A stretch of 15,928 bases of DNA from Alphaproteobacteria bacterium UBA6347 (GTDB taxonomy: Bacteria > Pseudomonadota > Alphaproteobacteria > CAAGCB01 > CAG-977), in the NCBI GenBank assembly GCA_002440235.1, contig DJRZ01000040.1, forward strand, positions 1 through 15,928, in the 5' to 3' direction. A model generated the notes under the pieces. The model worked only from the letters and a program-made list of their open reading frames with translations. It searched no databases and had not been told where the DNA came from. Made by a program: the position numbers and the translations under genes. This document shows, piece after piece, positions 1 to 7,533 of the stretch (position 1 is the stretch's first letter; each line of letters opens with the position of its first letter).

Positions 1-1466
1 GTCAAATGGCGGGCGCGGTCAAAGCCCGCGGCGAACAGCGGCGCGCGCGTTCCGACTGGATGAAGGTTGAACGCGAACGCGGCATTTCCGTCGCGTCGTC
101 CGTGATGACGTACGAATACAAAGGCTGCACGTTCAATCTGCTGGATACGCCGGGGCACGAAGACTTTTCCGAAGACACCTACCGCGTTTTGACCGCCGTC
201 GATTCCGCCGTCATGGTGATCGACGCCGCCAAAGGCATTGAGGAACGCACCCGAAAACTGTTTGAAATCTGCCGTTTGCGCGACGTGCCGATCATCACGT
301 TCATCAACAAGATGGACCGCGATTCTCAGGATCCGTTCGCTTTGCTGTCGGAAATTGAAGACACGCTGGCGCTGGAAGTCGCCCCCGTCACCTGGCCGAT
401 CGGATCGGGCAGGGATTTCAAGGGGTGTTACGACCTGTTGCACGACCGTCTGGTTTTGATGGAACGCGGCGCGACCGCCGAAGCCGAAGTCTGCAACGGT
501 TTGAACGATGAAAAGCTGGACGCGCTGCTGCCTGCCGATCTGGTCGCCAAACTGCGCGAAGACGTCGAAATGGTGCGCGGCGTCTGTCCCGCTTTCGACC
601 GTCGGGCGTATTTGGAAGGCAGTCAGACCCCCGTGTTTTTCGGTTCCGCCGTCAACAATTTCGGCGTGCGCGAACTGATTGACGGGCTGGTGGCTTACGC
701 GCCGTCGCCGCGTCCGCAACCCGCCGTTTCGCGCAAAATCGATCCGGCGGAGGACAAAGTCACGGGGTTCGTGTTCAAAATCCAAGCCAACATGGATCCG
801 AAACACCGCGACCGCATCGCTTTCGTGCGCCTGTGTTCGGGGCATTTCCGGCGCGGCATGAAACTGTTGCACGTCCGCAGCGAAAAATACCTGCCCATGC
901 ACAATCCGATCATGTTTCTGGCGCAGGAGCGCGAATTGGCGGAAGAAGCCCTGCCGGGGGACATTATCGGCATTCCCAACCACGGCAACCTGCGCATCGG
1001 CGACGCGCTGACCGAGGGCGAACAGCTGACGTTCACGGGCATTCCGTCGTTCGCGCCCGAACTGTTGCAGAAAATCCGTTCGACCGATCCGCTGAAAGCC
1101 AAACATCTGGGCAAGGCTTTGCAGCAAATCGCCGAAGAGGGCGGAGCGAGCGTTTTCAAACCGCTGATGGGAACGGACTGGATCGTCGGTGTCGTCGGGT
1201 CTTTGCAATTCGACGTTCTGGCGGACCGTATCCGCACGGAATATGAAATCCCCGTGATTTTCGAACCGACAGCGCTTTACACCGCGCGCTGGGTCAAAGC
1301 CGATTCGAACGCGGATTTGGAGGATTTCGTCAAAGCCAACCGCGCCGCTTTGGCGAACGACCACGACGGCGAATGGGTGTTTCTGGCGCGCAACGCGTGG
1401 CATTTGAATAAAACGAAGGAAGATTTCCCGAAAATCAAATTGCTGGAAACGCGCCAAAACGCTTGA
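1..1466 (+). CDS. prfC: Peptide chain release factor 3 (RF3), 5'-truncated by the window edge
   Basis: RF3 is a translational GTPase of the cytoplasm that removes RF1/RF2 from the ribosome after peptide release. The reading frame is already open at base 3 (Q, then M at 6), so the start lies outside the window. The missing part should hold the first 40 or so residues, including the P-loop. Counting from the M at 6, I see the G3 motif LDTPGHEDF (about 46-54), the G4 motif NKMD (101-104) and a G5-like GSAVNNFG (about 215). These are followed by the EF-Tu-like domain 2 and the RF3 C-terminal domain. The family usually has about 530 residues, so 486 visible residues fit a nearly complete protein. 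The frame ends in tandem stops TGA TAA. The next gene, apt, starts 16 bases later, so the two are probably cotranscribed. EF-G is excluded by the ARSDWM and RGISV segments and the short C-terminus. Confidence 0.96.
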   Translation, partial: QMAGAVKARGEQRRARSDWMKVERERGISVASSVMTYEYKGCTFNLLDTPGHEDFSEDTYRVLTAVDSAVMVIDAAKGIEERTRKLFEICRLRDVPIITFINKMDRDSQDPFALLSEIEDTLALEVAPVTWPIGSGRDFKGCYDLLHDRLVLMERGATAEAEVCNGLNDEKLDALLPADLVAKLREDVEMVRGVCPAFDRRAYLEGSQTPVFFGSAVNNFGVRELIDGLVAYAPSPRPQPAVSRKIDPAEDKVTGFVFKIQANMDPKHRDRIAFVRLCSGHFRRGMKLLHVRSEKYLPMHNPIMFLAQERELAEEALPGDIIGIPNHGNLRIGDALTEGEQLTFTGIPSFAPELLQKIRSTDPLKAKHLGKALQQIAEEGGASVFKPLMGTDWIVGVVGSLQFDVLADRIRTEYEIPVIFEPTALYTARWVKADSNADLEDFVKANRAALANDHDGEWVFLARNAWHLNKTKEDFPKIKLLETRQNA

Positions 1467-1482
1467 TAAAAAGGACAGTGAA

Positions 1483-2007
1483 ATGAACAAAATCGATTTG
1501 CGCGAACGCGTGCCGACGTTTCCCGATTTTCCGAAAACGGGCGTGAACTTTTACGACATTACGGGATTGTTTCGCGCCCCGGAGGCGCTTGCCGAAACCG
1601 TGCGCCAAATGACGCGTCTGATCGGCAAATTCGCTCCGGACCGGTTGTTCGCGATCGATTCAAAGGGCTTTATTTTCGCCGCCCCCGTCGCCGCGAATCT
1701 GGGGATCGGTCTGTCCCTGCTGCGCAAAGCGTCGAAACTGCCCGGAACGGTCGTGCGCCATTCCTACGCGCTGGAATACGGCACGGACGAAATGGAATGC
1801 CGCGTCGCGGATTTCGACAAGGGCGAACGGCTGGTCGTCGTGGACGACGTTCTGGCGACGGGCGGCACGCTGGCGGCGGGCGTTTCCCTGCTGCAATCGA
1901 TCGGCGGAAACGTCGTCGGCGCGGCGGCGGCGCTGGAAATAGGCAATCTGAACGGACGCGCGAAAATCGCCGTTCCGTTTGACGCGATGCTGTATTTTCC
2001 CGAATGA
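1483..2007 (+). CDS. apt: Adenine phosphoribosyltransferase
   Basis: This enzyme converts adenine and PRPP to AMP and pyrophosphate in cytosolic purine salvage. The 174-residue product has the normal family length. It opens with the family's FPDFPKTGVNFYDIT segment (13-27). It continues with SKGFIFAAPVA (60-70), the RKASKLPG flexible-loop region (81-88), YALEYGTDEM (95-104) and the PRPP-binding loop VVVDDVLATGGT (118-129), whose acidic pair precedes the ATGGT. The start ATG has an AAGGA ribosome binding site 8 bases upstream. The gene follows prfC after 16 bases and is likely cotranscribed with it; the pairing has no obvious functional logic. The stop faces the stop of the convergent MarR gene with about 32 bases between them. 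Xanthine or hypoxanthine phosphoribosyltransferases are less likely given the N-terminal segment. Confidence 0.95.
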   Translation: MNKIDLRERVPTFPDFPKTGVNFYDITGLFRAPEALAETVRQMTRLIGKFAPDRLFAIDSKGFIFAAPVAANLGIGLSLLRKASKLPGTVVRHSYALEYGTDEMECRVADFDKGERLVVVDDVLATGGTLAAGVSLLQSIGGNVVGAAAALEIGNLNGRAKIAVPFDAMLYFPE

Positions 2008-2039
2008 CGACCGGAAAAGCGATCCGCGTTTAAAACCGT

Positions 2040-2420
2040 TCACAGCCCCAACGGGTTGCGGACGGTTTTCGCTTTTTGCTCGATGACGTCGCCCAGCGCG
2101 GAAACGTAGCCCGCCCCCGCCAGCGTGCGGTACAGATTGACGCTGCGGCGGTCGTTTTCGTCCGTCTGCCGGCGGATCAGCCCCAGAACGCTCAGCTTGT
2201 CGACGGCGCGGGACACGGCGGGTTTCGATATGTTCAGTTCGGCGGCGAGCGCGCGCACCGTGTGCGGTTCCGGCGTCAGATAGACGCACAGCAAAATCGC
2301 CGTCTGGCGCACTGTCAGATCCGTTTCGATGTCGGATTCTTCGCCGGCGCGGCGCACGATTTCCGCCGTCGTTTCCCGCAACAGTTCCAATCCCGTAAAG
2401 CAGTCCAGATTCATCTTCAT
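2040..2420 (-). CDS. MarR-type winged helix-turn-helix transcriptional regulator
   Basis: The 126-residue protein is a probable DNA-binding repressor. The winged helix runs from about residue 53 to 98: HTVRALAAELNISKPAVSR holds the helix-turn-helix, and the wing carries DENDRRSVNLYRT, the usual MarR D-x-R-R-S-V pattern. The protein is slightly short for the family (usually 140-160), mainly at the C-terminal dimerisation helix. Its ATG overlaps the TGA of pmbA as ATGA, which suggests translational coupling. A second ATG two codons later (2414) sits 7 bases after GGGGA, so the true start could be either one. Position in an operon with pmbA and a membrane protein gives no clue to its ligand. The nucleic-acid-binding call is firm; the specific MarR subgroup is inference. 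Confidence 0.85.
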   Translation of the reverse strand: MKMNLDCFTGLELLRETTAEIVRRAGEESDIETDLTVRQTAILLCVYLTPEPHTVRALAAELNISKPAVSRAVDKLSVLGLIRRQTDENDRRSVNLYRTLAGAGYVSALGDVIEQKAKTVRNPLGL

Positions 2421-3763
2421 TTCCCCGCGACGGTCATGCCGAACAGGCGCACGGTCGGCGCGTCAAAGGCGCGGCGTCCGTCCAAATCGTTCGCCGCCGC
2501 CATGTTTTTAAACATGGTTTTCAGATTTCCCGCGATCGTGATTTCGGCGACGGGGACGGTGATTTCGCCGTTTTCAATCAGGAAACCCGCCGCCCCGCGG
2601 CTGTATTCGCCCGTGATCATGTCAATGCCCTGACCGAACAGTTGCGTCAGGTACAGTCCGCGTTTGATGTCGGCGCACAGTTCGCGCGGCGTCGCCTTTC
2701 CCCCCGCCAAAGTCAAATTCGACGCCGACGGGCGCGGATTGGATCCCAGCCCGCGCGCGGCGTGTCCGTTCGATTTCAGCCCCAGCTTTCGCGCCGAACG
2801 CAAATCCAGCAGCCACGACGTCAGAACGCCTTTGTCCACCAGAGCCAGCGGCGCGCAAGGCAATCCTTCGGCGTCGCAGGGGCGCGACGCCGCGCCGCGC
2901 TTTTTCAGCGGATTTTCCAACACGCTTAAATCCGGCGGGAAAATTTCCGCGCCGAGGGAATCTTTTAAAAACGACGTGCCGCGCGCGATTCCCGCTCCGT
3001 TGACCGCGCCCGCCAGCGTGCCGAGCAATCCGCGCGCCAGACGGGGTTCCAGCACGACGTCCATCGTTCGGGATTCGATCTTTCGCGGATTTAAACGTCT
3101 GACCGCGCGTTCGCCCGCGTTTTTGCCGATTTTCGCGCCGTCTTCCAAATCGGAAAAATAAACGGCGGAAGAATAATCGTAATCGGCTTCCTTGTCTCCG
3201 TTTTCGTTTTCGGCGATGACGGAAACGGACGCCGACGCGGCGGAACGGTCGAATTCGCGGTGAAATCCCGTCGTCGACGCCATTAAAACATGCGATTTTT
3301 CAATTCCAGCGCCCGCGCCGTCCGATTGTTTGACGCCGGGGACGGACAGGGCGGCGTCTTCGGCGGTCAGAGCCAGTTCCAGCAGATCCGCCGTGGAACG
3401 GTCAATCGCGTCGTACAAATCCAAATCAACCGAAGTTCCGGTTTGCTCTTCCGCCTCCGCCAGTCCGCAATACGGATCTTCGGGAACGGCTTTCGCCATT
3501 TCGACGGCGCGTTCCGCCAATTCGGTCAAAGCGGCTTTGTCCAAAACGCCGGACGACACGACGGCTGGGCGTTTTCCGCAAAAAACGCGCAGGTCGACGG
3601 CGGCGGTGCGCGCGTATTCCAGATTTTCGGTTTTCCCCGCGCGGCATTCGGCGGAAACGGACAAGCTGTCCGCGCCGAACGATTCGGCGGCGTCCGCGCC
3701 CGATTTGCGGGCGTGTTCGATTAGAAATCCGACGGCATCGGACAATCGGAGCGTTTCAGTCAT
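2417..3763 (-). CDS. pmbA: PmbA/TldE-type subunit of the TldD/TldE metalloprotease
   Basis: TldD and TldE (PmbA) form a cytosolic heteromeric zinc protease that, in characterised bacteria, processes microcin B17 and the CcdA antitoxin. The 448 residues match the family length. Recognisable segments are SGADAAESFGADSLSVS (21-37), AVPEDPYCGLAE (92-103), and the C-terminal GQGIDMITGEYSRGAAGF block (377-394) followed by PVAEITIAGNLKTMF (404-418). There is no HExxxH zinc motif, which separates this non-catalytic partner from TldD. TldD itself is not in the window, so the partner must be encoded elsewhere. The start ATG lies 3 bases after the stop of the upstream membrane protein gene and has an AAGG-type site. 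The stop overlaps the MarR start. This indicates one operon with that gene upstream and the regulator downstream. Confidence 0.93.
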   Translation of the reverse strand: MTETLRLSDAVGFLIEHARKSGADAAESFGADSLSVSAECRAGKTENLEYARTAAVDLRVFCGKRPAVVSSGVLDKAALTELAERAVEMAKAVPEDPYCGLAEAEEQTGTSVDLDLYDAIDRSTADLLELALTAEDAALSVPGVKQSDGAGAGIEKSHVLMASTTGFHREFDRSAASASVSVIAENENGDKEADYDYSSAVYFSDLEDGAKIGKNAGERAVRRLNPRKIESRTMDVVLEPRLARGLLGTLAGAVNGAGIARGTSFLKDSLGAEIFPPDLSVLENPLKKRGAASRPCDAEGLPCAPLALVDKGVLTSWLLDLRSARKLGLKSNGHAARGLGSNPRPSASNLTLAGGKATPRELCADIKRGLYLTQLFGQGIDMITGEYSRGAAGFLIENGEITVPVAEITIAGNLKTMFKNMAAANDLDGRRAFDAPTVRLFGMTVAGK

Positions 3764-3766
3764 GGA

Positions 3767-4522
3767 TCAGAACCTTTTTTCGTTGACGGGCAGAAAGACG
3801 GTTTGTTCGAACACGGCGCTTTGTTTCGGCAAAATCAAAATCCGCCCGTTCGCTTTGGCGGATCGAATGTCGAAGCCCGCCAGAACGTAATCGTTTTGAC
3901 GGGAAACGACCAGCGCGAAAGTTTCGCCGCCGATTTGCGCGACGTGCCTGCCGGCGATCTTCGCCGCCGCGATGCCGCCGTAAAACGCGGTGACGATCAT
4001 GGTCAGGATAAACGCCGCCGTCGTGAACATGTGCGCCAGCGAACTTTTTCCCGCTTTGAAATGAACGGACAGGACGCCCGCGTACAAAAACAGGATATAC
4101 AGGCTTTCAATCAAAAAATCGCCCGTTTTCAGCGTGTTCACCGCGACGGCGCAAAAATACGCGGTGACGCCCAGCGTCGCCATCAGCGAAAAGAAATAGC
4201 TGATTTTCTGCGAACGGCTGAGGACGGCTTTGACGCCGTCGTCGGAATCGGCGTTCACGGTTTTTTGCAAAACCAGACCGGACAGCAGGGCGAAAAACAG
4301 CAGACAGCAGACGACGGAAAACAGCGTTTTCGGAAATTCCATCAAAAACAGCGGCACGCGGCATTCGATGAACCGTCCCGCCGTTCCCGCGACCGCCAGC
4401 AGGCACGACAGGCAGACGCCGAACGCGAAAATCAGCAAACAGCGCGCCGCGAACGAAATTTGCGGCGTTTCCTTTTCCTTGTCGTCCGAAAGGGTGTTTT
4501 TTCTGTCGTTGAACAAAGCCAT
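3767..4522 (-). CDS. Hypothetical membrane protein with five predicted transmembrane helices
   Basis: I do not recognise this 251-residue protein. Hydrophobic stretches suitable for membrane helices lie at about 25-46, 65-86, 108-129, 138-154 and 164-187. A charged N-terminal tail (1-20, rich in K, D and E) precedes them. A roughly 60-residue polar C-terminal domain (190-251) contains a QNDYVLAGFDIR segment and short beta-like strands, and could sit on either side of the membrane. Cysteines are frequent in the first two helices (28, 37, 40, 54, 72, 73). The ATG has an AGGA site 7 bases upstream. It is the first gene of the operon with pmbA (3-base gap) and the MarR-type regulator, and is divergent from the HD-GYP gene. 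No transporter or enzyme motif is visible, so no function is assigned. Confidence 0.82.
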   Translation of the reverse strand: MALFNDRKNTLSDDKEKETPQISFAARCLLIFAFGVCLSCLLAVAGTAGRFIECRVPLFLMEFPKTLFSVVCCLLFFALLSGLVLQKTVNADSDDGVKAVLSRSQKISYFFSLMATLGVTAYFCAVAVNTLKTGDFLIESLYILFLYAGVLSVHFKAGKSSLAHMFTTAAFILTMIVTAFYGGIAAAKIAGRHVAQIGGETFALVVSRQNDYVLAGFDIRSAKANGRILILPKQSAVFEQTVFLPVNEKRF

Positions 4523-4548
4523 GGGAATATCCTGCGAAACGGGGTGAA

Positions 4549-4569
4549 AACAAAGCTTTCCGCTTTGTT
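4549..4569. other. Perfect 8-bp hairpin in the 5' leader of the membrane-protein operon
   Basis: AACAAAGC and GCTTTGTT pair perfectly around a 5-base loop (TTTCC). The element lies 27 bases upstream of the ATG at 4522 on the minus strand, so it would fall in the leader RNA if transcription starts above it. It could be an operator, a leader hairpin, or chance; no run of T follows it on either strand. Confidence 0.4.
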
Positions 4570-4626
4570 CAGATTACAACAAAAAAGGTTTCGCGTCCGT
4601 TAAATTTAAGTTACAGCCGCCTCTAA

Positions 4627-4657
4627 CCGTTTGTTTTGTTGAAAAAAAGACAAACGG
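4627..4657. other. 8-bp inverted repeat in the divergent intergenic region
   Basis: CCGTTTGT (4627-4634) and ACAAACGG (4650-4657) are perfect inverted repeats separated by 15 bases that are rich in T then A. The right arm ends 7 bases before the -35 hexamer of the HD-GYP promoter. That position suits an upstream regulator site. No regulator can be named. Confidence 0.4.
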
Positions 4658-4664
4658 ATAGCTT

Positions 4665-4693
4665 TTGACTCGGTGCGCGAAAAATGGGATAAT
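4665..4693 (+). promoter_or_regulatory. Sigma70-like promoter of the HD-GYP/rsmE operon
   Basis: TTGACT (4665-4670) and GATAAT (4688-4693) each match five of six consensus bases and are separated by exactly 17 bases. Transcription would start near 4700, leaving a leader of about 20 bases. That leader contains the GGGAGGG ribosome binding site (4707-4713), 6 bases before the ATG at 4720. Confidence 0.75.
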
Positions 4694-4719
4694 CAAAGAA
4701 ACGGACGGGAGGGCGCACA

Positions 4720-6471
4720 ATGGTTGACACGATCGGAACGGACGACGCCGTGTCCTTGTCGGCGGAGGAGCTGAACAGACTGTTCAACATCGGCATCGCT
4801 TTGTCGGGCGAACAGGATATGGACGTGCTGCTGGAAAACATTCTGACGGCGGCGAAAGAGTTTTGCAACGCTGAAGGCGGCACGCTGTACCTGACCGACA
4901 ACGAAAAAAATCTGCTGGTCTTTTCCATTTTGCAAAACGACAAACTGGGAACGAAAATGGGCGGCACGTCGGAAAAAAAAGAAATTCCGTTCCCGCCCCT
5001 GTATCTGTACGACCCCGAAACGGGCGAACCGAACTATTCCAACATTTCGACCTACGCCGCTTTGACCGAAGAGGTCGTCAACGTCCCCGACGCCTATGAT
5101 TCGACGCAATTCGACTTTTCGGGAACGCACAAGTTCGATAAAAAGTCGGGCTACCGGTCGAAATCGTTTCTGACCGTGCCGCTGAAAACCAGAACGGGGC
5201 AGGTCGTCGCCGTGCTGCAGCTGATCAACGCGCGCGCGCCGTCGGGGGAAACGATCCCGTTTTCGAAATCCGTTCAAAAACTGGTCGAGGCGCTGGCGTC
5301 GAACGCCGCCGTCGCGATTGACAACCAGCTGTTGATGACGTCGCAGAAAAACGTGCTGGAAGCGTTTTTGGAGGTCATCGCCCGCGCGATCGACGACAAA
5401 TCGCCCTATACGGGGGCGCATTGCCAGCGCGTTCCCGTCATCGCGCGCATGATGGCGATGGCGGCGGTGATGGCTCAGGACGGAATTTTCAAGGATTTCG
5501 AACTGTCGGAAAACGAATGGTACGCTTTTCATCTGGCGTCGTGGCTGCACGACTGCGGCAAGGTCACGACGCCCGAATACGTTTTGGACAAGGCGACGAA
5601 GCTGGAAACCGTGAACAACCGCATTCACGAAATCCGCGCTCGTTTCGAAATTCTGCGCCGCGACGCGCACATCGAATATTTGAAAAAACGTCTGGCGGGA
5701 ACGCAGCCGCAGGACGTCCTGGTCGCCGAATTCAACGCCCGCGTCAAACGGTTGGAGGACGACTTCGCTTTTCTGGCGAAATCGAACGTCGGCGCTCAGC
5801 CGCTGACGGACGACGACGTCGCGCGCGTCAAGGAAATCGCCAAACGGACGTATCACCGCTATTTCGATAAAACGCTGGGGCTGTCCTGGGACGAACGCGA
5901 GCGCATGAAAGACAATCCGCCGCCCGCGACAAATCCCGCCGAACCGTTGCTGGAAGACCGCCCCGACCACATTTTCGGCGGATACAACCGCGGAGAGATC
6001 CACAACCTGACCATCGCGCGCGGAACGCTGACGCCCGAGGAAGCCAAAAGAATCAACAGCCACATCGATATGACGATCGAAATGCTGAAAGCCATTCCGT
6101 TCCCGCCGCACATCAAAAACGTCGTCGAATACGCGGGCGGGCATCACGAACACATGGACGGAACGGGATTCCCGAATCATTTGAAACGGTCGCAAATGTC
6201 TTTGCCCGCGCGCATTCTGGGAATCGCCGACGTGTTTGAAGCGCTGTCGTCCAGCGACCGCCCGTACAAAAAGCCGAAAAAACTGTCCGAGATCGTCGGC
6301 ATCATGGCGGATATGGCAAAGGGCGGACACATCGACCCCGATCTGTTCAATTTGTTCTTGACTTCGGGCGTTTATCGGGAATATGCCGAACAGTACATGA
6401 AAAAAAGCCAGCTTGACGACGTCGATGTTCAAAACTTTTTGGTGCCGGCGGAAGCGCTGAAAGGGGAATGA
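4720..6471 (+). CDS. GAF domain plus HD-GYP domain protein, probable cyclic-di-GMP phosphodiesterase
   Basis: The 583-residue protein has an N-terminal GAF sensor domain (about 18-205, with GGTLYLTDNEKNLLVF and KSFLTVPLKTRTGQVVAVLQ) and a C-terminal HD-GYP domain (about 210-520). HD-GYP enzymes hydrolyse cyclic-di-GMP with a bi- or tri-metal centre. Visible metal-site residues are H234 (TGAHCQRV), H277-D278 (LHDCGK), H448 and H475-H476 (HHEHMDG). The GYP signature reads GTGFP (481-485). About 140 residues, roughly 297-436, separate the HD part from the H448 helix; ordinary HD-GYP domains have only a short segment there. As I recall, alphaproteobacterial relatives share this insert, so it marks a subfamily. 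No transmembrane helix or receiver domain is visible, so it is probably a cytosolic enzyme sensing a small ligand through GAF. It heads an operon with rsmE, which starts immediately after its stop. Confidence 0.9.
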   Translation: MVDTIGTDDAVSLSAEELNRLFNIGIALSGEQDMDVLLENILTAAKEFCNAEGGTLYLTDNEKNLLVFSILQNDKLGTKMGGTSEKKEIPFPPLYLYDPETGEPNYSNISTYAALTEEVVNVPDAYDSTQFDFSGTHKFDKKSGYRSKSFLTVPLKTRTGQVVAVLQLINARAPSGETIPFSKSVQKLVEALASNAAVAIDNQLLMTSQKNVLEAFLEVIARAIDDKSPYTGAHCQRVPVIARMMAMAAVMAQDGIFKDFELSENEWYAFHLASWLHDCGKVTTPEYVLDKATKLETVNNRIHEIRARFEILRRDAHIEYLKKRLAGTQPQDVLVAEFNARVKRLEDDFAFLAKSNVGAQPLTDDDVARVKEIAKRTYHRYFDKTLGLSWDERERMKDNPPPATNPAEPLLEDRPDHIFGGYNRGEIHNLTIARGTLTPEEAKRINSHIDMTIEMLKAIPFPPHIKNVVEYAGGHHEHMDGTGFPNHLKRSQMSLPARILGIADVFEALSSSDRPYKKPKKLSEIVGIMADMAKGGHIDPDLFNLFLTSGVYREYAEQYMKKSQLDDVDVQNFLVPAEALKGE

Positions 6472-7176
6472 ATGCAGATTCGATTGTTTGTCGACGCGCC
6501 GCTGAACATCGGCGCCACCGTTTTTTTGAATGAAAATCAAATCCACTATCTGCGCAACGTCCTGCGCGCCAAAACGGGGGCGGAGCTGTTCGTTTTCAAC
6601 GGCAGGGACGGCGAATTTTCAGCCGTTCTGTCCGCTTTGGACAAGAAAGCGGCGCAAATTCAAATCTGCCGCCGGTTGCGCGGACAGCCCGAAAAGCGCG
6701 ACGTGCGGCTGTATTTTTCGCCGTTGAAGCGGGATTGCACTGAACTGGTCGTCGAAAAGGCGACCGAACTGGGCGCGACGCAAATCGTTCCCGTCATTAC
6801 GCAATACACGGCGATGCCGCGCGTGAACGCCGACCGTTTGCGCGCCGTAGCGCTGGAAGCGTGCGAACAGTGCCGCAGACTGGACGTGCCGGAAATCCTC
6901 GCCCCCGTTTCTTTGGCTGAATTGCTGGCGGCGCAGGACGAAACGAAGCCCGCGCTGTTTCATTTGGACGAAACGGGACGGGGAAAGCGCGCCGCCGATT
7001 TGTTCGCGGGACTGGAATCCGCCGCGTTCCTGACGGGACCGGAGGGCGGATTTTCCGATGCGGAACGGGCGATGATCGCCAAAACGCCCAATACGGCGGG
7101 GCTGGATTTGGGGGAACGGATTTTACGCGCCGAAACGGCTTCGATCGCCGCTTTGGCTTTGTTTATGTGCCGGTAA
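6472..7176 (+). CDS. rsmE: 16S rRNA (uracil(1498)-N3)-methyltransferase
   Basis: RsmE uses S-adenosylmethionine to methylate N3 of U1498 in 16S rRNA of the 30S subunit. The 234-residue length and layout fit this SPOUT-class family. There is an N-terminal PUA-like domain (about 1-70). The methyltransferase domain carries VEKATELGATQIVPV (94-108), EACEQCRR (129-136, where EQ-S/C-x-R is usual), GPEGGFS (189-195) and LGERILRAETA (213-223), which form the knotted cofactor site. The ATG follows the HD-GYP stop with no gap and is served by AAGGGGA, 4-5 bases upstream and inside the previous gene. This points to translational coupling with the upstream phosphodiesterase. A 12-base gap leads to the next gene. 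Confidence 0.95.
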   Translation: MQIRLFVDAPLNIGATVFLNENQIHYLRNVLRAKTGAELFVFNGRDGEFSAVLSALDKKAAQIQICRRLRGQPEKRDVRLYFSPLKRDCTELVVEKATELGATQIVPVITQYTAMPRVNADRLRAVALEACEQCRRLDVPEILAPVSLAELLAAQDETKPALFHLDETGRGKRAADLFAGLESAAFLTGPEGGFSDAERAMIAKTPNTAGLDLGERILRAETASIAALALFMCR

Positions 7177-7188
7177 AGGAATGAAATC

Positions 7189-7530
7189 ATGAAACACGAA
7201 TGCCATTGTCACGATTCCCGCGAGCACGGGGAATGCGAATGCGGACATCATCACGACCATTGCGGTTGCGGTCATGACCGCTGCGGCGAAAACGACTACG
7301 CCGCCGTGAACGCGATGTTCGGTCTGGACGATTCCGTCCCCGAAGACGCGCTGACCCTGTTGCAGACGGAAATGAACGAATGCGACGATTTGGCGGAACT
7401 GCTGGGCGTCGGCAGAAATCCGGACGTCGACGGTTTGCTGGAGGACGCGATCGCCGACTTGTCGCCCAAAAAGAAAAAGACGCTGATGAATCTGGCGATT
7501 ATCCTGCACGACTATCTGCCGGACGAATAA
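7189..7530 (+). CDS. Small hypothetical protein with a His/Cys-rich metal-binding head
   Basis: I do not recognise a named family. The 113-residue protein splits into two parts. Residues 1-33 contain 9 histidines and 7 cysteines, including HECHCH (3-8), CEC (16-18), HHHDHCGCGH (20-29) and C32. This composition suggests binding of zinc, nickel or copper. Residues 34-113 form a compact acidic region with predicted helices (DYAAVNAMFGLDD, ALTLLQTEMNECDDLAELLG, KKKKTLMNLAIILHDYL), resembling a small helical domain. No signal peptide is present, so it should act in the cytosol. It starts 12 bases after rsmE and has a weak AAAGGA site, so it is probably the third gene of the HD-GYP operon. A metallochaperone or metal store would fit the head; the operon gives no direct support for that, so it stays an inference. 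Confidence 0.8.
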   Translation: MKHECHCHDSREHGECECGHHHDHCGCGHDRCGENDYAAVNAMFGLDDSVPEDALTLLQTEMNECDDLAELLGVGRNPDVDGLLEDAIADLSPKKKKTLMNLAIILHDYLPDE

Positions 7531-7533
7531 CCG

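Noticed and set aside
2008..2039. Possible convergent terminator between apt and the MarR gene (AAAGCG ATC CGCGTTT)
   Set aside because: The stem is short with a bulge and has no good T run; I found nothing else in this 32-base gap.
4693..6546. 617-codon minus-strand open frame opposite the HD-GYP gene
   Set aside because: The plus strand encodes clear GAF and HD-GYP motifs with a good promoter and ribosome site. The antisense product is Arg/Gln/Val-rich with no domain, as expected from GC-rich coding DNA.
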